From Candidatus Pelagibacter sp. (lineage in GTDB: Bacteria; Pseudomonadota; Alphaproteobacteria; Pelagibacterales; Pelagibacteraceae): a DNA stretch of 9,095 nt. The stretch covers positions 1 through 9,095 of the forward strand of contig JAOHEU010000027.1 of the NCBI GenBank assembly GCA_028097645.1, read 5' to 3'. Numbering within the stretch: the first letter of the stretch is position 1; each line of letters starts with the position of its first letter. The notes under the pieces are model-generated. The model did not search any database and was not told the origin of the DNA. It saw only the letters and a program-made list of their open reading frames with translations. The position numbers were made by a program, and so were the translations under genes. Positions 1 to 6,408 of the stretch are shown here, piece by piece.

Positions 1-527
1 AAAGCGAGTTTTTCAACATTATCATAATCAATTAATTCAGACTCTTTATCAACATCGTAACCAATCGCATTAAACCATTTACCTGACATTGAAATTTTTA
101 ATCCATGTGTAATGTGACCACCAGAGTTTAAACTCATTCCCATAAATGTATCTCCTGGATTCAATAAAGCTAAAAATACTGCTCCATTAGCTTGTGCTCC
201 AGAATGAGGTTGAGCATTTGCAAATTCACAATTAAATAATTTTTTTAATCTTTCAATTGCAAGATTTTCAGCAACATCAACATGTTCACAACCATTATAG
301 TATCTTTTACCAGGATAACCCTCTGCATATTTATTAGTTAAAACAGATCCTTGAGCCTCTAACACAGCTTGAGAAACTATATTTTCAGATGCAATTAATT
401 CAATATGTTGCTGTTGTCTTATTAACTCATCATTAATAGCTTTATAAAGTTCAGGATCTTTTAAAGATAAACTGTCCTCAAAAAAACTTTTATAGCTATC
501 GTTTAAATATTTTTTTTCACTAGACAT
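1..527 (-). CDS. glyA: Serine hydroxymethyltransferase, N-terminal part (runs off left edge)
   Basis: PLP-dependent cytosolic enzyme that interconverts serine plus tetrahydrofolate with glycine plus 5,10-methylene-tetrahydrofolate, the main one-carbon source. I translated this from the ATG at 527-525; 175 codons are in the window and the C-terminal half lies beyond position 1. Clear family motifs are IELIASEN (42-49), [15 protein letters not shown] (63-77), the PLP-binding HSGAQAN (108-114) and SGGHITHG (135-142) with its cofactor-stacking His. The catalytic PLP lysine lies further downstream, so it cannot be checked here. One small departure is YYNGCEHVD, where most homologues have YYGGCE. 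It is the last visible gene of the leftward cluster, starting 2 nt after the rpiB stop. A glyA next to rpiB is also seen in other alphaproteobacteria. Identification is secure; only completeness is unknown. Confidence 0.96.
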   Translation of the reverse strand, partial: MSSEKKYLNDSYKSFFEDSLSLKDPELYKAINDELIRQQQHIELIASENIVSQAVLEAQGSVLTNKYAEGYPGKRYYNGCEHVDVAENLAIERLKKLFNCEFANAQPHSGAQANGAVFLALLNPGDTFMGMSLNSGGHITHGLKISMSGKWFNAIGYDVDKESELIDYDNVEKLA

Positions 528-529
528 AA

Positions 530-955
530 TTATATTTTTTTTATTCGTTTCAAGTGTCGTCCACCTTCAAATTTTGTATTTAAAAAGGCAATAACACAGG
601 TTAAAGCTAATTTTTTATTCAGTAATCTTGAACCTAATGTAATAATATTCGCATCATTATGCAATCTAGATAATTTCGTTGATTTTAAATTAAAACATTG
701 TGCGGCACGAATATTTTTATGTCTATTTGCCGCAATATTCATTCCCATTCCTGAACCACAAACTAAAATACCAAAGCTATTTTTGTTAGTTTTAACTTTT
801 TTAGCTACTTTGTGGGCAAAATCAGGATAATCAACTCTATCATCATTATATGGACCCATATCTTTAAATGATATTTTCTTTTTTGATAAATGTAATTTTA
901 TATGTTCTTTTAATTTATATCCAGCGTGATCTGATGAAATAAATATTTTTCTCAA
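530..955 (-). CDS. rpiB: Ribose-5-phosphate isomerase B
   Basis: Interconverts ribose 5-phosphate and ribulose 5-phosphate in the non-oxidative pentose phosphate pathway. The 141-residue protein has the usual RpiB length. It carries the family landmarks SSDHAG (7-12, with Asp9-His10), the active-site Cys66 in [14 protein letters not shown] (65-78), RLHND with His99, GSR (108-110) and the phosphate-binding EGGRH near the end. Cys66 and His99 fall at the same numbers as in E. coli RpiB, so an active isomerase is expected; the LacA/allose-type paralogues remain a lesser possibility. The start is a TTG (955-953), only 1 nt after the stop of the oxygenase gene. No in-frame ATG gives the conserved N-terminus, and starting here puts the first beta-strand (KIFISSDH) at the very N-terminus as in the family. 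Translation is probably coupled to the upstream gene. Confidence 0.94.
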   Translation of the reverse strand: MRKIFISSDHAGYKLKEHIKLHLSKKKISFKDMGPYNDDRVDYPDFAHKVAKKVKTNKNSFGILVCGSGMGMNIAANRHKNIRAAQCFNLKSTKLSRLHNDANIITLGSRLLNKKLALTCVIAFLNTKFEGGRHLKRIKKI

Positions 956-956
956 A

Positions 957-1547
957 TTAATTAAATTTATGATCCAATACGCAAGCTACTAGGTGAATTC
1001 TATTTTCCTCACCTCCATTAAACGCATTATGATATTTAGTATTATTAGTAATCCACACAGAACCATCGGCAGGCAAATGTTTAGCAACATTATCTATAAC
1101 CATATGACATCCTGGGTTTGTAATTATTGGTATATGTAATCTGGGCTCTGGATCTCTATGCCAACTTAATGTTGATCTAGGTTGTTTTAATAAAATTCTA
1201 ACTCTTCCTAATTTATATTTTGAGGATAAAACATCAAACACTTCTTTAAAGTAGGTATTTTTGTAATCCTCAATAAATTCTGAATAAGCAGACTCATTAA
1301 TTTTTTCATCTCTTATCTGTTCTTTTCCCGAAGAGTCAGGATAAGTCCAAAAAACTCCTCTTGCTTTATGACCTTTTATTGAGTCAGGGTTACCAGGTAT
1401 CTGCGTGAGAGATATTGCTCCAAAATTGCTAATACCCTCTGGACCATCAAAATTTTTGATTTTTATAATTTCTCTATATGCCTTTTGTAATTCAGATATA
1501 TTAAACTTTATGTCTTGTTTTTGAAAATCTTTAAAATCTAGCGTCAT
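957..1547 (-). CDS. Small 2OG-Fe(II) dioxygenase, aspartyl/asparaginyl beta-hydroxylase-like
   Basis: A 196-residue, probably cytosolic protein with the double-stranded beta-helix core of Fe(II)/2-oxoglutarate oxygenases at about residues 115-192. Visible elements are SWHRDPEPRLHIPI (129-141), with His130 and Asp132 as two metal ligands; His173 in TKYHNAF as the likely third; and Arg183 in NRIHLVA as the likely 2-oxoglutarate anchor. The paired RLHIPI/RIHLVA segments are typical of the AspH-like family (PF05118 type), which includes free-proline cis-hydroxylases as well as protein hydroxylases. Residues 1-110 are less recognisable and may shape the substrate pocket. There is no signal peptide or membrane segment. 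It is first in the cluster with rpiB and glyA, facing hemB across a short divergent region; this context does not name the substrate. Starts at ATG 1547-1545 without an obvious Shine-Dalgarno site. Family call fairly firm, substrate unknown. Confidence 0.8.
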   Translation of the reverse strand: MTLDFKDFQKQDIKFNISELQKAYREIIKIKNFDGPEGISNFGAISLTQIPGNPDSIKGHKARGVFWTYPDSSGKEQIRDEKINESAYSEFIEDYKNTYFKEVFDVLSSKYKLGRVRILLKQPRSTLSWHRDPEPRLHIPIITNPGCHMVIDNVAKHLPADGSVWITNNTKYHNAFNGGEENRIHLVACVLDHKFN

Positions 1548-1640
1548 TATGTATATTTTTTACCCTTAATAATTGTTTAATACCCTTTTTGAATTATATT
1601 TGTATATTACATTTGTCGCATTTTTAAAGAAAATTAAAAT
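1548..1640. promoter_or_regulatory. Divergent promoter region, 2OG oxygenase / hemB
   Basis: This 93-bp gap is the only sizeable non-coding stretch and must hold both divergent start signals. For hemB, TTGTTT (1573-1578), a 16-bp spacer and TATATT (1595-1600) form a plausible sigma70-like promoter, giving a leader of about 34 nt. On the minus strand a perfect TATAAT lies at 1598-1593, overlapping the hemB -10 box, which would give the oxygenase a leader of about 40 nt; its -35 is not convincing. If both are used, polymerase could not occupy both at once. Upstream of hemB only an AAAGAAAA-like weak ribosome site is seen. In DNA this AT-rich, -10-like hexamers arise often by chance, so the exact boxes are tentative. 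Confidence 0.35.
1561..1587. repeat. Short direct repeat TACCCTT in the divergent promoter
   Basis: The heptamer TACCCTT occurs at 1561-1567 and again at 1581-1587, exactly 20 bp apart, about two helical turns. It stands out because it contains the only CCC runs in an otherwise A/T gap. It lies between the proposed minus-strand -10 box and the oxygenase start, and overlaps the proposed hemB -35 region. This could be a paired site for a regulator bound on one face of the DNA, but no known operator is recognised. Chance duplication is quite possible. Confidence 0.3.
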
Positions 1641-2630
1641 ATGATCACAGGAAAATATCCAAGCTTGAGACTTAGACGGAATAGAAAGTATTCTTGGTCA
1701 AGAAAGCTAATTCAGGAAAATACTCTTAGTCCGAGTGACTTCATATTACCTATATTTTTAATCGATGGATCTAATAAGAAAGAATCAATTAAATCTATGC
1801 CGGAAGTTTATAGATATACAATTAACAGGTTGTCCCAAATCATTGATAAAGCAATTAGAAATGAAATACCAATGGTTGCTCTTTTTCCAAAAACTCAAAA
1901 TAATTTAAAAGATGAAATTGGCTCAGAGTCACTAAATGAAAATAACCTAGTTTGTAGAGCAATAATTGAAATTAAGAAGAGATATAAAAATCAAATAGGT
2001 ATCATGTGTGATGTAGCTTTAGACCCCTATACCTCTCATGGACATGACGGACTAATTAAGTCTAATCAGATTATAAATGATGAAACAATAAAAGTTTTAG
2101 TAAATCAATCCTTGATACAAGCTGAAATGGGCTGTGATGTGTTGGCTCCATCAGACATGATGGATGGAAGAATAGGAAAAATAAGAAAAGCTCTTGATAA
2201 ATCAAACTATCAAAATGTTCAAATTTTATCTTATGCTGCGAAATATGCTTCAAGTTTTTATGGACCATTTAGAGATGCTGTAGGATCTAAAGGATCATTA
2301 AAAGGAGACAAAAAAACATATCAAATGGACTTTAGAAATAGCGATGAAGCTTTAAGAGAAGTCGCCCTAGACATTAAAGAAGGTGCAGATATGGTGATGG
2401 TAAAACCTGGAATGCCTTATTTAGATATAATCAAATCAGTAAAAGAAAAATTTAAGATACCAGTATTTGCTTATCAAGTTTCTGGTGAATATAGTTTAAT
2501 TTCAAATGCCATACAAAAAAAATTAGTTAATGATGATGTGGTTTTAGAAAGCCTGATGAGCTTCAAAAGAGCTGGAGCAAATGCTATTGTTAGTTACTAT
2601 GCAGATAGAATTAATAAAATTTTAAAATAA
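1641..2630 (+). CDS. hemB: Porphobilinogen synthase (delta-aminolevulinate dehydratase), zinc-independent type
   Basis: Condenses two 5-aminolevulinates into porphobilinogen, the first common step to haem, sirohaem and other tetrapyrroles, in the cytosol. The 329 residues match the family length. The two Schiff-base lysines are Lys201 in SYAAKYASSFYGPFRDA and Lys255 in MVMVKPGMPYLD; APSDMMDGR (169-177) is also present. The metal segment reads DVALDPYTSHGHDG (124-137), with Asp at the three positions where zinc enzymes have Cys. That is the alphaproteobacterial/plant-like form using Mg2+ or other ions rather than catalytic zinc. The N-terminus RLRRNRKYSWSRKL fits the arm that mediates octamer assembly. 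The only plus-strand gene here, apparently monocistronic, starting at ATG 1641. It converges on recO with no base between the two stop codons. Confidence 0.97.
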   Translation: MITGKYPSLRLRRNRKYSWSRKLIQENTLSPSDFILPIFLIDGSNKKESIKSMPEVYRYTINRLSQIIDKAIRNEIPMVALFPKTQNNLKDEIGSESLNENNLVCRAIIEIKKRYKNQIGIMCDVALDPYTSHGHDGLIKSNQIINDETIKVLVNQSLIQAEMGCDVLAPSDMMDGRIGKIRKALDKSNYQNVQILSYAAKYASSFYGPFRDAVGSKGSLKGDKKTYQMDFRNSDEALREVALDIKEGADMVMVKPGMPYLDIIKSVKEKFKIPVFAYQVSGEYSLISNAIQKKLVNDDVVLESLMSFKRAGANAIVSYYADRINKILK

Positions 2631-2639
2631 TTATTTTAA
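2622..2639. other. 18-bp perfect palindrome across the hemB/recO stop codons
   Basis: TTAAAATAATTATTTTAA is a perfect inverted repeat with its centre exactly at the junction (2630/2631) of the two abutting TAA stop codons. Being symmetric, it looks the same to transcripts arriving from either side. It contains no G or C, so an RNA hairpin would be weak and it is not a classical intrinsic terminator. It might still mark a bidirectional end of transcription, or simply reflect two AT-rich gene ends meeting. No better terminator is visible, because there is no intergenic base here. Confidence 0.4.
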
Positions 2640-3311
2640 GGAATTGATAAATAATAATCTACTATTTGGATAGTTCAAATTATTTGGCTTTAATATTGTT
2701 TTATCGAGATAATCACTTACCAATTTAAGTCCATTCAATAAAGTTTTTAAGTCACTTACTTCTATATCTTTATCAATTAAAAAATTGGGTACATATTTTT
2801 TTTCAGTTGATGAACTAGCATAATAGACAGTTTTATTTTCAATGGTGTCTTTTTCAACTAGACTTTCAAGTTCAAGGTCATAACCAAGAACTTTTAATAA
2901 ATCTAATTCCCAGAAAATATATTTTTTTAACCAATCTTTATTAACTAAAATAAAAAAAAGATCTTCAATTAATTGATAGATTTTAATATTTGATTGAGAG
3001 TCTGCAGTAAGAATTTTGATCAGATTTGTTGCAGAAGTTATGCATGATAGTTTTTGTTTATGGTCAAAATATAAAGGGCTGTATGCATTTAAAATCTCTA
3101 CCTTAAAATAACCAATTCTATTTTCGCTTTTAGAACTATAATTTATGTGTAGTCTATTACCTATTTGCAAATAATTTTTGATTTTTTTAGAAGTCCCCCC
3201 AAAAATTATACCTGAAATCTTTCCTCGATCTTTTGTAAATATTTCTGCAATTAATGAATTTTCACTATATCTGTTTTTGCTAATTAAAAAACCTTCATCA
3301 ATCCAGTTCAT
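2631..3311 (-). CDS. recO: DNA repair protein RecO
   Basis: Mediator of RecF-pathway recombination: it helps RecR load RecA on SSB-coated single strands and anneals complementary strands. The 226-residue length is normal. The N-terminal OB-fold is recognisable from WIDEGFLISKNRYSENSLI through IFTKDRGKISGIIFGG (about 3-39). The helical middle has LSCITSATNLIKIL (88-101), the family segment ELDLLKVLGYDLELE lies at 135-149, and a conserved-type end YPNSRLLFINSL closes the protein. There is no four-cysteine zinc cluster (Cys90 is the only cysteine seen), as in many proteobacterial RecO proteins. Sequence drift is high, as usual for RecO, so the call rests partly on position: it is last in the operon after rnc, where alphaproteobacteria typically keep recO. 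Starts at ATG 3311-3309, 7 nt after the rnc stop. Confidence 0.9.
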   Translation of the reverse strand: MNWIDEGFLISKNRYSENSLIAEIFTKDRGKISGIIFGGTSKKIKNYLQIGNRLHINYSSKSENRIGYFKVEILNAYSPLYFDHKQKLSCITSATNLIKILTADSQSNIKIYQLIEDLFFILVNKDWLKKYIFWELDLLKVLGYDLELESLVEKDTIENKTVYYASSSTEKKYVPNFLIDKDIEVSDLKTLLNGLKLVSDYLDKTILKPNNLNYPNSRLLFINSLK

Positions 3312-3318
3312 AATTTAT

Positions 3319-3981
3319 TTATTTTAAATTTTTTAAGCATTCTATAGCAGCATTTTGTTCGGCATCTTTTTTGGATTTACCCGAACCAAAAAAAAATTTT
3401 GTATTAGGAAGTTTAACACCTACTTTAAATGATGGTTTGTGACGAGGCCCAATGTTTGAGATAAGTTTATAAACTGGAAGCTTTTTAAAATTTTTTAATG
3501 TTAATTCTTGTAGGGTTGTTTTTGCATCAATTTGAGTAATAATACTTCCTTTAATATGATTTTTCCAAAGCTCCAAGATTACTTTTTCAGTTATCATTAA
3601 ATTTTTATCAAGATAAATTGCTCCTATTAATGCTTCACAACAATCAGAGACTATCTTATCTTCAATTATTATTTTCTTATTATTTGGATTTAAAGTTAAA
3701 ATATATTTTTCTAAGTTAATTTTTTTTGCAATTTCTAAGCACGTTTTTTTATTTACAAGTGATGCAAATTTTTTATCAAGTATACCCTCTTTTTCATCTG
3801 GATAAATTTCTAAAAGTTTTTTAGCAATTACTAATCCAAGAACTCTATCACCTAAAAACTCTAATTTTTCATTATTATTTTTTGAATCAAAGCTTTTGTG
3901 AGTAAGAGATTTAATTAGTAAGTCAAAATTTTTAAATTTAAAATTAATTTTCTTTTGCAATTCCTGGTAGTTAATTTTCAT
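3319..3981 (-). CDS. rnc: Ribonuclease III
   Basis: Double-strand-specific endoribonuclease that processes rRNA precursors and structured mRNAs in the cytoplasm. The 220-residue protein has the two usual domains. The catalytic domain (about 1-145) bears the signature NEKLEFLGDRVLGLVIA (37-53), giving Glu38, Glu41 and Asp45. It also has Glu65 and the second metal-binding pair Asp113 and Glu116 in SDCCEALIGAIYLD, so every expected acidic active-site residue is present. A double-stranded RNA-binding domain follows (about 153-220), ending in GKSKKDAEQNAAIECLKNL. The ATG overlaps the lepB stop by 1 nt (TAATG), which suggests coupled translation. Many relatives have era between rnc and recO; here there are only 7 nt. 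Identification is secure. Confidence 0.97.
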   Translation of the reverse strand: MKINYQELQKKINFKFKNFDLLIKSLTHKSFDSKNNNEKLEFLGDRVLGLVIAKKLLEIYPDEKEGILDKKFASLVNKKTCLEIAKKINLEKYILTLNPNNKKIIIEDKIVSDCCEALIGAIYLDKNLMITEKVILELWKNHIKGSIITQIDAKTTLQELTLKNFKKLPVYKLISNIGPRHKPSFKVGVKLPNTKFFFGSGKSKKDAEQNAAIECLKNLK

Positions 3982-4718
3982 TAATTAATTCGATCAAAAG
4001 TTCTGTTAAATCTAATTGATTTATGCCATTTCCAAAATGTAAAAATGCTACCTACTTTTCTATCAGAGGAAAAAAAAATAAATTGTGCCTTACCAACTAA
4101 ATTGTCTTTATGAACATAACCAACACTTGATAAAAATCGACTATCCTTAGAACAATCTCGGTTATCCCCTAGAAAAAAATAGTGATCTTGAGGTACTTCA
4201 AATACATCTGAATTTTGATAAGTATAGTTTTTTAAATAAACTGTATGAAATTTTTTGCCACTAGGTAATTTTTCTTCAAATCTATAAACATCTATTATTC
4301 TATTGCCACAATTAATTTCTATTTTATTTTTAATTTTAGATTTTAAAATCTCACTATTATTTAAATATAAGTTTGCATCAATAAATTGAATCTTGTCACC
4401 AGGAAGTCCCACCAGTCTCTTTATATAATCTGTTCTATTATCAGCTGGTGTTTTAAAAACTATTACATCTCCTCTTTCTGGTGAATTAAAAAAAACCCTT
4501 TTATTTAAAATTGGAGGACTAAATGGAAAGGAATGCTTACTGTAACCGTAAGAATATTTCGTTACAAAAATCCTGTCACCGACAAGCAATGTGGGTTCCA
4601 TTGATGATGAGGGAATATAAAATGGCTGAATAAATAAAGATCTAATAACTACAGCTATTACTAACGCATAAAAAAGAGTTTTTATATTTTCAGAAAAAAA
4701 ACTTTTGTCTAATTTCAT
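3981..4718 (-). CDS. lepB: Signal peptidase I
   Basis: Inner-membrane serine/lysine protease that removes signal peptides from Sec- and Tat-exported proteins on the periplasmic side. The 245-residue protein has one N-terminal membrane segment (about 13-31, FYALVIAVVIRSLFI). Then come the catalytic Ser39 in IPSSSMEPTLLVGDRIFV, the catalytic Lys100 in DYIKRLVGLPGDKI and the C-terminal box GDNRDCSKDSR (184-194). These are S26-family boxes B to E. Having a single anchor differs from E. coli LepB, which has two, but is normal in alphaproteobacteria. It overlaps acpS by 4 nt (ATGA) upstream and rnc by 1 nt downstream. The lepB-rnc pairing is widely conserved. The basic C-terminal tail (KWHKSIRFNRTFDRIN) is probably cytosol- or membrane-facing, but its role is unclear. 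Confidence 0.97.
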   Translation of the reverse strand: MKLDKSFFSENIKTLFYALVIAVVIRSLFIQPFYIPSSSMEPTLLVGDRIFVTKYSYGYSKHSFPFSPPILNKRVFFNSPERGDVIVFKTPADNRTDYIKRLVGLPGDKIQFIDANLYLNNSEILKSKIKNKIEINCGNRIIDVYRFEEKLPSGKKFHTVYLKNYTYQNSDVFEVPQDHYFFLGDNRDCSKDSRFLSSVGYVHKDNLVGKAQFIFFSSDRKVGSIFTFWKWHKSIRFNRTFDRIN

Positions 4719-5101
4719 GATTTTTCAATTATTGCAAAAGCTGTTGAATATTCTTTTTCATCTGAAATAGACAAGAAACAATTGAAATTTTTAACCTTAA
4801 ATTCTTTTTTTATAATTTGAGTTATTTTTTTTGTTTTAGCATAATAAGGTTTACCTAATTTATCATTCATTATCTCTATATCTTTGAAATTTAAATTGTA
4901 TCTAAACCCTGTCCCAAGAGCTTTAGCAAAAGCTTCTTTTGCAGCAAATCTTTTTGAGAAATATCCAATTTTATTTTTTGATAAATTTGATAATTTAAGT
5001 TCATTAGTACTGTAAATTCTATCTTTAAACTTATGATTTTTGATTGAGTCTTTAATTCTTTTGTTTTCGATTATATCAACACCAATACCTAAAATTTTCA
5101 T
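4715..5101 (-). CDS. acpS: Holo-[acyl-carrier-protein] synthase
   Basis: Transfers 4'-phosphopantetheine from CoA to the serine of acyl carrier protein, activating fatty-acid synthesis. The protein is 128 residues, the usual compact trimeric AcpS size. It starts with MKILGIGVDIIENKRI, containing the Mg2+ ligand Asp9. The second signature RFAAKEAFAKALGTGF (51-66) contains Glu56 and the CoA-binding lysine. The final strand SISDEKEYSTAFAI (111-124) has Asp where enteric enzymes have His, a variation I believe is common among alphaproteobacteria. ATG at 5101-5099, 3 nt after the pdxJ stop. Its TGA lies inside the lepB start (ATGA), so the two are probably translationally coupled. Placement between pdxJ and lepB is the standard proteobacterial order. 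Confidence 0.95.
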   Translation of the reverse strand: MKILGIGVDIIENKRIKDSIKNHKFKDRIYSTNELKLSNLSKNKIGYFSKRFAAKEAFAKALGTGFRYNLNFKDIEIMNDKLGKPYYAKTKKITQIIKKEFKVKNFNCFLSISDEKEYSTAFAIIEKS

Positions 5102-5104
5102 AAT

Positions 5105-5824
5105 TTAATTTTTAATTAATCTTTTAAATTTTTTAATCACGCTTGAAAAACCAAAAAATATAGACTCTCCAATTATAAAGTGCCCTATATTAAATTCTTC
5201 AATCTCTTTGATTTTGCTTAATATTTTTGTTGTTTTATAATCAAGTCCGTGACCAGCGTGAACTTCAATATTATGTTTATTTGCTAAAATTGAACATTTT
5301 TTAATTCTGTTTAATTCATTAGTATATTTTTTTTTTGACTTTACGAGATTGGAAATCTTACCTGTATGAATTTCAACACAATCAACATTAAGCTCTTTTG
5401 ACAATAATATATCCTTAATCGAAGGATTTATGAATAAACTAGTACGTATTTTTTTTCTTTTAAATTTTTCAATAATCTTTTTTAGTTTTTTTTTATGCTT
5501 TTTTAGGTTTAATCCACCTTCTGTAGTTATTTCTTTTCGATTTTCTGGGACAAGACAAACATAATTCGGTTTTATTTTAAGAGCATTAGTTATGATTTTA
5601 TCATTCATAGAAATTTCAAGATTAACTAAAACCTTTTTTGTTTTACAAATTTTTTTAGCATCTAAATCGTTTATGTGCCGTCTATCCTCTCTTAAATGAA
5701 TAGTAACAGAGTCAGCCCCCATCTTTACAGCATTTAAAGCTGCATAATATGGATCTGGATGTCTTTCACCTCTAGCATTCCTTAAGGTAGCCACATGATC
5801 AATATTTACTCCTAATCTTTTCAC
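5105..5824 (-). CDS. pdxJ: Pyridoxine 5'-phosphate synthase
   Basis: Condenses 1-deoxyxylulose 5-phosphate with 3-amino-2-oxopropyl phosphate to give pyridoxine 5'-phosphate, the ring-closing step of the DXP-dependent vitamin B6 route. The 239-residue TIM-barrel protein shows VNIDHVATLRNARG (6-19), SVTIHLREDRRHI (39-51, with the substrate-binding His43 and Arg45), VNLE with Glu70, CLVPENRKEITTEGGL (90-105), the EIHTG loop (151-155), HAGHGLDY (189-196) and NIGHFIIGES (212-221). A Lys-rich stretch at 109-125 fits the AT-biased genome. The start codon is GTG (5824-5822), overlapping the pyrE stop as GTGA. The N-terminus MKRLGVNIDH matches the family, so this start is well supported. This gene implies self-made PLP, used by enzymes such as GlyA. 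Confidence 0.97.
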   Translation of the reverse strand: MKRLGVNIDHVATLRNARGERHPDPYYAALNAVKMGADSVTIHLREDRRHINDLDAKKICKTKKVLVNLEISMNDKIITNALKIKPNYVCLVPENRKEITTEGGLNLKKHKKKLKKIIEKFKRKKIRTSLFINPSIKDILLSKELNVDCVEIHTGKISNLVKSKKKYTNELNRIKKCSILANKHNIEVHAGHGLDYKTTKILSKIKEIEEFNIGHFIIGESIFFGFSSVIKKFKRLIKN

Positions 5825-6408
5825 TTAATAAATCTACTTCCAGGGGTAGTTATAGGTATTGATTTTAAATCTTGAGGTAGTTGTTTTGCTGTAAAGGTAG
5901 GAACATCAATTTTTAAATGTGATATAATTCCGGTTTTAATCTTAAGTGATTTTTTAGTTGATCTATCTATTATAGATGCAAAGCCTAAAAGTTTAGCCTT
6001 AGCTTTTTTGATTAACTTAACACATTCTAAGCTTGACTTACCTGTAGTTATTACATCTTCAATAATTAGAACTTTTGAACCTTTCTTAATATTAAAGCCT
6101 CTTCTTAATTTAAATTTTCCATTTACCCGTTCACAAAATATTGTTTCTTTTTTCAAAAGTTTACCTATTTCATAACCAATAACTATACCACCCATTGCTG
6201 GTGCTAAAATTAAGTCAATATTTTTGTATTTTTTTTTAATTTTTTTTGCAAGGGATTTGCATATATTTTCAGCTAAATGTGGAAAACTTAAAAGTTTAGC
6301 ACATTGAATGTATTTAGATGAATGTAAACCAGAAGATAGTACGAAATGACCCTCTAAAAGAGCGTTAGTCTTTTTTAAAATATCTAAGGATTTTTTGAGT
6401 GAAAGCAT
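5821..6408 (-). CDS. pyrE: Orotate phosphoribosyltransferase
   Basis: Joins orotate to PRPP to form orotidine 5'-phosphate, the fifth step of de novo pyrimidine synthesis. The 195-residue type I phosphoribosyltransferase has the flexible hood GHFVLSSGLHSSKYIQ (20-35), the PAMGG loop (70-74) and ERVNGKFKLRRGF (93-105). The PRPP signature VLIIEDVITTGKSS (113-126) carries the adjacent acidic pair Glu117-Asp118. The ATG (6408-6406) lies inside the spoT/rel 3' end, giving an unusually long 44-nt overlap. No in-frame ATG, GTG or TTG occurs in the next 16 codons before the conserved LLEGHF segment, so a shorter start without overlap looks unlikely. Its TGA overlaps the pdxJ GTG by 4 nt. Pyrimidine and B6 genes side by side reflect conserved gene order, not a shared pathway. 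Confidence 0.96.
   Translation of the reverse strand: MLSLKKSLDILKKTNALLEGHFVLSSGLHSSKYIQCAKLLSFPHLAENICKSLAKKIKKKYKNIDLILAPAMGGIVIGYEIGKLLKKETIFCERVNGKFKLRRGFNIKKGSKVLIIEDVITTGKSSLECVKLIKKAKAKLLGFASIIDRSTKKSLKIKTGIISHLKIDVPTFTAKQLPQDLKSIPITTPGSRFIK

Noticed and set aside
2071..2268. 65-codon open frame antisense to hemB
   Set aside because: It lies wholly inside the well-supported hemB gene, has no recognisable domain, and its composition (Phe/Leu/His-rich) is what an antisense reading of hemB would give.
5450..5500. Dense T-runs in pdxJ that might suggest a frameshift or a terminator
   Set aside because: The PdxJ frame is intact with all conserved motifs in order; the runs encode a Lys-rich helix region and have no adjacent G/C hairpin.
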